Assembly (NCBI GenBank): GCA_027052755.1
Contig: JALUEN010000052.1
Span: forward strand, 1-5,559
Direction: 5' to 3'
DNA from: a bacterium
GTDB taxonomy: Bacteria > DRYD01 > JALUEN01
DNA: 5,559 bases
Shown here: positions 1 to 5,559 of the stretch, piece after piece
Layout: every line of letters starts with the position of its first letter
Position numbering within the stretch: position 1 is the stretch's first letter
The notes under the pieces: generated by a model
What the model saw: only the letters and a program-made list of their open reading frames with translations
What the model was told of the DNA's origin: nothing
The model's database searches: none
Translations under genes and position numbers: made by a program

Positions 1-430
1 GTCCTCTAGCGATGCTCATCATAGCTAAGGTAGCGATGAAAGGAGGTAACTTTGCCTTAGTTATCATCAGTCCGTTCGCTAACCCAGCTAAACCACCTAT
101 TAACAAGCCTACGAAAAGCCCAAGCGGGAGGTTAGAGGTATGCTTTAAAACGTCAGCCATAACTACTCCAGAGAGAGCTAGAACAGATCCCACGGATAGA
201 TCTATTCCAGCGGTTAGGATCACTAGTGTCATACCAGCTGCAATAACAGCGTTTATTGAGGATTGAAGAGCTACATTTAGGAGGTTACTCACCGTTAAGA
301 ATCTATCCGAGAGCAAGCTGAGAGCTATAACTAAAACTAGGAGTCCAAGCAGGGTGCCGAACCTGTTCAGAAAGTCCTTTAGATTAAATTTATTAACCCT
401 CTCAGGGTTCTCTGAGGACTTCCGAGTCAT
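1..430 (-). CDS. RbsC-type sugar ABC transporter permease, partial (C-terminal part off the left edge)
   Basis: This gene encodes the membrane-spanning permease of a carbohydrate ABC importer of the ribose/galactose/xylose class (RbsC/MglC/XylH family). It would form the channel for a monosaccharide or related small molecule, driven by the ATPase encoded just upstream. The reading frame is open from the ATG at 430 to the window edge, giving 143 codons, a little under half of a typical permease of about 320 residues. A charged N-terminus (residues 1-24) is followed by hydrophobic segments at about 26-41, 59-74, 79-92 and 103-120. The diagnostic family stretch is MTLVILTAGIDLSVGS at about residues 67-82, nearly identical to that of E. 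coli RbsC, and the later PPFIATLAMMSIARG also matches. The start is set by a GGAGG at 442-438, seven bases before the ATG. The gene begins 38 bp after the ATPase stop, so co-transcription is likely. The family is certain by eye; the substrate cannot be assigned. Confidence 0.95.
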   Translation of the reverse strand, partial: MTRKSSENPERVNKFNLKDFLNRFGTLLGLLVLVIALSLLSDRFLTVSNLLNVALQSSINAVIAAGMTLVILTAGIDLSVGSVLALSGVVMADVLKHTSNLPLGLFVGLLIGGLAGLANGLMITKAKLPPFIATLAMMSIARG

Positions 431-468
431 ATCATCCCCTCCCTTGAAGTTTTATATAAAGGAAAAGC

Positions 469-1971
469 TTAAGAGGTAGCTAGTTTCATTATCTTCTCCT
501 GAGTGGCTTCTTCCTTAGACAGGATTCCAGCTAGACGACCCTGGCTCATAACCATTATCCTATCGCTCATCCCTAGGATCTCAGGGAGCTCAGAGGATAT
601 CATTATGATACCCTTCCCCTCTTTTATCAGCTCGTTCATGAGTTTGTAGATCTCCACCTTAGCTCCTACATCTATTCCCCTAGTTGGTTCATCAAATATA
701 ATCACCTCACTATCCCTAAACAACCACTTAGCTAGGACCACTTTCTGCTGATTACCACCGCTCAGGTACTTAACTATCTGCTCCATAGAGGGGGTTTTCA
801 CCTTAAGCTTATCTATGAAGTAAGAAACCTTCTTCACTTCAGCACGGAGATCTAGGAAGCCAAAGAGTCCCTTGATCAGCTTATCAAGGGAGGCTAAGGT
901 GGTGTTGAACCTGACCGTGTTATTAAGTACTAGCCCTTGCACCTTCCTATCCTCAGGTAGCAGAGCTATCCCATATCTTATAGCGTCCCAAGGTGCACGA
1001 ATATCTAGCTTTCTCCCCTCAAGGTATATCTCGCCCTTATCAACTTTCTCAGCTCCAAAGATACACCTGACCAATCTAGTTCGCCCAGATCCAACGAGAC
1101 CGGCAATCCCCAGGACCTCTCCTCGGTACAAAGTGAAACTAATGTCCTTCAGCTTATCTCCGCAGGTGAGCCCTTCAACCCTGAGGAGTTCCTCCCCTCT
1201 AGGAGCGAACTCCTTAGGGTACTTCTCCTTTATCTCCCTTCCAACCATCATCCTGATAAGTTGATCCATATCAAGGTCCTCTGTAACGTCCACGGTCCCT
1301 ATGTACTCTCCATCCCTCAGAACTGTAACCCTATCCCCGATCTCCTTTATCTCCTCCATTCTATGAGAGATATAGATAAAGCTAACGCCTTGAGACTTGA
1401 GGTACCTTATAACCTGAAACAGATTCCTTATTTCCCTCTCTGAGAGGGAAGATGTAGGCTCATCCATTATGATAAGCTGAGCGTTAGAGAGTAAGGCTCT
1501 AACTATCTCTATCATCTGCTGTTGAGCAGTAGTTAAGTACTTCACGGGGACATATAGTGGAAAGCTTAGGCCTAATTCCCTTAATTTCTCCTCGGTGAGC
1601 CTTTCCATCTCCTTCCAGTCAACTATTATCCCTTTAGTAATGGGTCTCCCCAAAAAGGCATTTTCAACGGCGGTTAAGTGGGGTATTAAGTTCAGCTCCT
1701 GATAGACTATGGATATACCTGCTTCCTGAGCTTCTTTAGGAGATGAGAACCTAACAGGTTTCCCTTTCCAGATGATCTCCCCCTCATCAGGTTGGTACGC
1801 TCCCACGATGATCTTCATGAGGGTTGATTTCCCTGCACCGTTCTCCCCTAGGAGTACGTGTACCTCTCCTCGCCTGACCTCAAACCTAACTCCCTTTAAT
1901 GCTCTAACTCCAGGAAAGCTCTTAGATATCCCTTCCATTCTCAAGATAACTTCAGAGCCCCTGTTCTCCAA
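469..1971 (-). CDS. Sugar ABC transporter ATP-binding protein, double-domain RbsA/MglA/XylG type
   Basis: This 500-residue protein carries two fused nucleotide-binding domains that power a sugar importer at the inner face of the membrane. Its length fits the RbsA family (about 500). Domain 1 has Walker A GENGAGKST (42-50), Q-loop Q91, a degenerate signature LTTAQQQ (146-152), Walker B LIIMDE (166-171) and H-loop H203; the VGRE motif typical of the family is at 243-246. Domain 2 has the usual degenerate Walker A GLVGSGRTR (291-299, Lys replaced by Arg), LPEDRK (338-343), a canonical LSGGNQQ signature (403-409), Walker B VIIFDE (423-428) and SSE in place of the H-loop His. These asymmetries are normal for RbsA-type proteins and mean one ATP site is canonical and the other divergent. 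TTG at 1971 is preferred as the start because AGGAGGTGAT lies 6 nt upstream; the in-frame ATG at codon 12 has no comparable site. The permease gene follows after 38 bp. The substrate is unknown: ribose, xylose, galactose and autoinducer-2 systems share these motifs. Confidence 0.95.
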   Translation of the reverse strand: MENRGSEVILRMEGISKSFPGVRALKGVRFEVRRGEVHVLLGENGAGKSTLMKIIVGAYQPDEGEIIWKGKPVRFSSPKEAQEAGISIVYQELNLIPHLTAVENAFLGRPITKGIIVDWKEMERLTEEKLRELGLSFPLYVPVKYLTTAQQQMIEIVRALLSNAQLIIMDEPTSSLSEREIRNLFQVIRYLKSQGVSFIYISHRMEEIKEIGDRVTVLRDGEYIGTVDVTEDLDMDQLIRMMVGREIKEKYPKEFAPRGEELLRVEGLTCGDKLKDISFTLYRGEVLGIAGLVGSGRTRLVRCIFGAEKVDKGEIYLEGRKLDIRAPWDAIRYGIALLPEDRKVQGLVLNNTVRFNTTLASLDKLIKGLFGFLDLRAEVKKVSYFIDKLKVKTPSMEQIVKYLSGGNQQKVVLAKWLFRDSEVIIFDEPTRGIDVGAKVEIYKLMNELIKEGKGIIMISSELPEILGMSDRIMVMSQGRLAGILSKEEATQEKIMKLATS

Positions 1972-1977
1972 AAAAGC

Positions 1978-1987
1978 ATCACCTCCT
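1978..1987 (-). promoter_or_regulatory. Ribosome binding site deciding the TTG start of the ABC ATPase gene
   Basis: The ten bases AGGAGGTGAT are a full match to the complement of the 16S rRNA 3' end and sit 6 nt before TTG 1971. The nearby ATG at 1979-1977 is in another frame and soon out of phase with the protein. The same bases are complementary to an upstream leader segment (2064-2054), so access to this site may be regulated. Confidence 0.85.
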
Positions 1988-2054
1988 GAGCCTGAAGATA
2001 CCTTTTAACTTAAAAAGTAGATCTTCTCACGATCTGAGAGGTAATAGATTCTTC

Positions 2055-2138
2055 TCAGGAGGCGTGATTTAAAAGTATTTTGACCTTAAGAGCTCTCAGA
2101 GCTTCCAGAGATCCCATCAGCGTTAAACGCTTCTCCAT
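2055..2138 (-). CDS. Possible 27-codon upstream ORF (leader peptide candidate)
   Basis: An ATG at 2138 opens a 27-codon frame ending in TGA at 2057-2055, inside the leader of the ABC operon. The peptide begins MEKRLTLMGS and ends KILLNHAS; it is leucine-rich and basic, with no signal peptide or recognisable family. An AGGAG at 2156-2152 lies 13 nt before the ATG, which is longer than the 5-9 nt spacing of the other genes here, so initiation may be weak. The frame is open further upstream to about 2204, but no plausible start was seen there. What makes it worth listing is its stop codon, which lies within the segment complementary to the ATPase gene's SD. A chance ORF of this size is entirely possible, and conservation would have to decide. 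Confidence 0.2.
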   Translation of the reverse strand: MEKRLTLMGSLEALRALKVKILLNHAS

Positions 2139-2240
2139 AGCTAAAATAGAACTCCTGCTATACCACTTATTTCTCTTTTCTTCTACCTGATAGACCTGAT
2201 ACCTTCAGAGAGATAAATTTGAGACATTTGAGAAATCTTA

Positions 2241-2274
2241 GAAAAAGAAAAAGGGAGGGGCCGAAGCCCCTCCC
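2241..2274 (-). terminator. Rho-independent terminator of dnaK
   Basis: Read on the minus strand, a perfect 9-bp GC-rich stem GGGAGGGGC / GCCCCTCCC (2274-2266 with 2261-2253) closes a TTCG loop of the very stable C(UUCG)G class. It is followed by TTTTTCTTTTTC. It begins 24 nt after the dnaK stop. On the plus strand the hairpin has no T-tract, so it works in the dnaK direction only. It separates dnaK from the ABC operon on the same strand. Confidence 0.95.
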
Positions 2275-2298
2275 CTCTATATACTCTCGTAAGCTTTA

Positions 2299-4155
<1,857 letters not shown>

Positions 4156-4211
4156 TTAAAGGTATCTCTATAACCAATCTAATTGTTCGATGATAAAGGT
4201 GGCAACTCCTT

Positions 4212-4244
4212 TTTTTTAGTCAATTTCACTAAAAAATTTTTTAG
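4212..4244. repeat. A/T-rich nested inverted repeats upstream of dnaK
   Basis: TTTTTTAGT (4212-4220) is exactly complementary to ACTAAAAAA (4228-4236) across a 7-nt spacer. The second arm is also the left half of a perfect 16-bp palindrome CTAAAAAATTTTTTAG (4229-4244). The three alternating T- and A-tract arms lie 72 to 104 bp upstream of the dnaK start. They could be an operator, a curved upstream promoter element or a chance product of an A/T-rich spacer. A terminator role is unlikely because no gene reads into it from either side. Confidence 0.5.
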
Positions 4245-4386
4245 CTTTATTACTGAGATAAATAACTTATCAAAAGTCAATTTATTTTAAACTTCTCCTC
4301 ACCTTCGTTCATCTCTCAGAAGCATCTCTTAGAGGAGGATAGCTAGAGGGGGTTAAATACCTATCTTGATTATATTTTCCTAAAAA

Positions 4387-4392
4387 AGGAGG
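4387..4392 (+). promoter_or_regulatory. Ribosome binding site deciding the TTG start of the UreH-like gene
   Basis: AGGAGG, within AAAGGAGGGAG, ends 8 nt before TTG 4401. The ATG four bases later (4405) is out of frame with the protein, so TTG is the only start that fits. Confidence 0.8.
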
Positions 4393-4400
4393 GAGCTATC

Positions 4401-5111
4401 TTGAATGCAGAAGTAACTGGATTATTAGCTTTAACATCTGCTACGATAGGTTTTTTACATACTATCTCAGGGCCAGATCACTATCTACCCTTTATATTCC
4501 TCGCCAAGGTGAACAAGTGGAGTTTAGGAAAGACAGCTCTGATCACAACACTTTGTGGAATAGGGCACGTTTTAAGCTCAATACTGTTAGGGATAATAGC
4601 TGTGATAATCGGTATGCCTCTAGCCAAGGTTAAAGCTTTAGAGTCCTTTAGAGGAGAGATAGCTCTGTGGTTTCTAATAGGTTTTGGTTTCGCGTATTTC
4701 ATCTGGGGTCTTCACTTAGCTCTCAAAAAAAAGGCTCATGATCACTTACACTTAGGAAAAACTGACATCCACCTTCCCGAGGATCAGGAGAATATTGAGG
4801 GACTTGCTGATGAAAAGGTTAACATAACTCCCTGGATTTTGTTTATAATCTTCGTACTTGGTCCCTGCGAACCACTTATACCTCTAATAGTTTACCCTAT
4901 AGGTAAGGGAGATATCTACGGAGCAGTTATAGTATCGGTGATATTCGGAGGGATAACGATATTAACCATGTTAGGGATAGTGCTATCAGCCTACCTAGGT
5001 TTATCAAAGATAAAGGTATCAAGTATGAAGAAGATTAACAGGTTCTCACATGCCCTAGCAGGACTAGCCATCTTTATAACAGGTATAGCAGTAAAACTAC
5101 TAGGATTGTAA
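4401..5111 (+). CDS. UreH/NiCoT-like polytopic membrane transporter, possible nickel/cobalt or related ion permease
   Basis: This 236-residue inner-membrane protein has about six hydrophobic segments, roughly at 6-34, 44-72, 86-108, 142-167, 171-198 and 214-235. Segment 1 carries HTISGPDHYLPF (20-31), an H-x5-D-H arrangement close to the HX4DH metal-binding signature of NiCoT nickel/cobalt permeases and typical of UreH-like proteins. Segment 2 carries CGIGHVLSS (52-60), and segment 4 GPCEPLIPL (154-162). The cytosolic or external loop at about 109-128 is histidine-rich (H113, H115, H117, H124), as expected for metal capture. The TTG start is set by the SD at 4387. The gene is divergent from dnaK and is followed after 28 bp by another membrane-protein gene, probably in the same operon. 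The family resemblance is from recognised motifs; the ion is inference, and databases often label such proteins as TauE/SafE-like or urease accessory UreH-like. No urease, hydrogenase or cobalamin gene is in view to fix the substrate. Confidence 0.75.
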   Translation: MNAEVTGLLALTSATIGFLHTISGPDHYLPFIFLAKVNKWSLGKTALITTLCGIGHVLSSILLGIIAVIIGMPLAKVKALESFRGEIALWFLIGFGFAYFIWGLHLALKKKAHDHLHLGKTDIHLPEDQENIEGLADEKVNITPWILFIIFVLGPCEPLIPLIVYPIGKGDIYGAVIVSVIFGGITILTMLGIVLSAYLGLSKIKVSSMKKINRFSHALAGLAIFITGIAVKLLGL

Positions 5112-5139
5112 CTTAATTAATTGAAGGCGGGTGAAGACA

Positions 5140-5559
5140 TTGAGAAAACTTAACTTTTCAGAATCCTTTAAGGTTATATCTAAGATAATAGACACCTTCT
5201 TTACCTATCCTTTCAGGGCTAAGGCACTCCTCTTTCTAGGAGCTATCAGCTTACTAACACAAGCGATAAGGCCATTAAACCTCAAAGCGCCTGTTCAGAA
5301 AGCACACTCCCTGTCGCTTGTTATACTGATAGTTATCAGCATAGTCATCCTCCTTCTCATAATAGGAATATGGCTATTCAGCTTGCTAGGTAAAGGTGGT
5401 ATATTACTGTACTTAAAGGACAGGTTTAGGAGTTGGCAGGAAATTCTCAACGAAAAGGAATCGCCAAGCCCTTTCAGGGATGGATTCAGCGGAAGCTGGG
5501 AGGAGACAGCAAACTACCTTAGGAGATCTCAGAGGTACTTCACAGATATCCTAATAAAT
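5140..5559 (+). CDS. Membrane protein of unknown function, partial (C-terminal part off the right edge)
   Basis: A frame is open from TTG 5140 to the last base, giving 140 codons without a stop. I do not recognise the family with confidence. The N-terminus is amphipathic and basic (MRKLNFSESFKVISK), followed by a short hydrophobic segment at about 29-43 and a long one at 58-83 rich in Ile/Leu/Val. After this comes GKGGILLYLKDRF (84-96), then a hydrophilic stretch with FRDGFSGSWEET (112-123). A hydrophobic helix, a Gly-rich turn and an F-x-x-G-F-x-x-x-W-like segment recall multi-span proteins in which this pattern repeats (DUF975-like or glycerophosphodiesterase-membrane-domain-like), but that is only a resemblance. 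The start TTG 5140 is chosen because GGGTGA (5129-5134) precedes it by 5 nt, the same geometry as in dnaK and the ABC gene. In-frame GTG 5131 is the alternative and would add three residues. The gene begins 28 bp after the upstream stop, suggesting one operon. Confidence 0.75.
   Translation, partial: MRKLNFSESFKVISKIIDTFFTYPFRAKALLFLGAISLLTQAIRPLNLKAPVQKAHSLSLVILIVISIVILLLIIGIWLFSLLGKGGILLYLKDRFRSWQEILNEKESPSPFRDGFSGSWEETANYLRRSQRYFTDILIN

Larger units (their letters stand above)
1972..2240 (-). other. Intergenic leader region of the sugar ABC operon, with candidate regulatory RNA structure
   Basis: About 270 bases lie between the dnaK terminator and the ABC ATPase gene, and they should contain the promoter and 5' leader of the ABC operon. 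No consensus -35/-10 pair was found; the best candidate is an extended -10-like TGGTATAGC at 2165-2157 without a good -35. The leader shows three complementarities. First, CGCCTCCTGAG (2064-2054) pairs with CTCAGGAGGTG (1990-1980), which covers the SD, with one G-U. Second, TCTGAGAG (2100-2093) pairs with CTCTCAGA (2040-2033). Third, GAAGAT (2026-2021) pairs with ATCTTC (1999-1994), with an inner CTTTT/AAAAG stem. CTGAGA (2058-2053) could alternatively pair with TCTCAG (2039-2034). The pairings are read directly; regulation is inference. I do not recognise a known riboswitch class. Confidence 0.4.

Noticed and set aside
12..266. 84-codon plus-strand ORF
   Set aside because: It is the antisense of the RbsC-type permease, whose minus-strand translation matches the family residue by residue.
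451..459. TTTATATAA as an archaeal TATA box before the permease
   Set aside because: The strong SDs, the Rho-independent terminator and the gene families point to a bacterium. The site lies in a 38-bp gap inside an apparent operon, so an A/T-rich gap is the simpler reading.
872..1264. 130-codon plus-strand ORF
   Set aside because: It lies wholly antisense to conserved motifs of the ABC ATPase, and its translation is Ser/Pro/Leu-rich shadow sequence without any family.
1772..2008. 78-codon plus-strand ORF overlapping the ATPase gene start
   Set aside because: It is mostly antisense to the Walker A region of the ATPase, with no SD and no recognisable motif.
2054..2187. Plus-strand AGGAGG at 2057-2062 with a short frame from TTG 2080 as a possible small gene
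   Set aside because: The GTG right after the SD meets a stop after one further codon, and TTG 2080 is 17 nt away. The 36-codon product looks like nothing known, and the AGGAGG is better explained as the complement of the ABC gene's SD.
4481..4702. 73-codon minus-strand ORF
   Set aside because: It is antisense to the first membrane segments of the UreH-like protein, with no SD or family features.

Overview
The window looks like a stretch of a bacterial, probably thermophilic, chromosome of moderate GC content. The bacterial assignment rests on strong Shine-Dalgarno (SD) sequences of the AGGAGGTGAT type, a classical GC-stem/U-tract terminator with a UUCG loop, and an RbsA/RbsC-type sugar ABC transporter. 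The thermophile guess rests on heavy AGG use for arginine and on a DnaK of the compact type without the N-domain insert of proteobacterial DnaK, resembling Thermotoga/Firmicutes-type proteins. The phylum cannot be fixed from this sequence alone. Three of the five visible genes appear to start with TTG.

Left part (1-1971, minus strand): a two-gene sugar-import module. The upstream gene encodes a double-domain RbsA/MglA/XylG-type ATPase. The downstream gene encodes an RbsC-type permease that is cut by the left edge. They are 38 bp apart and presumably co-transcribed. No periplasmic binding protein lies upstream, so it must be downstream of the window or elsewhere.

Intergenic region 1972-2298: this holds the dnaK terminator (2241-2274) and then about 270 nt that form the leader of the ABC operon. 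The leader contains an 11-nt segment complementary to the ATPase gene's SD, an additional 8-bp complementarity that would make a pseudoknot, and a 27-codon small ORF whose stop codon lies inside the anti-SD segment. Together these suggest a translational control element. This is the most interesting unexplained structure in the window, but it is not proven.

Middle (2299-4140, minus strand): a complete dnaK, apparently monocistronic, with no grpE or dnaJ beside it and no recognisable CIRCE operator upstream. The divergent spacer 4141-4400 carries A/T-rich inverted repeats and must hold the promoters of dnaK and of the rightward genes.

Right part (4401-5559, plus strand): a polytopic membrane protein of the UreH/NiCoT-like (TauE/SafE-related) type, with a conserved H..GPDH motif and a His-rich loop, probably a metal or small-ion transporter. 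It is followed 28 bp later by the start of an unrecognised membrane protein that runs off the right edge. These two are likely an operon. No mobile element, CRISPR array, tRNA or rRNA was seen.
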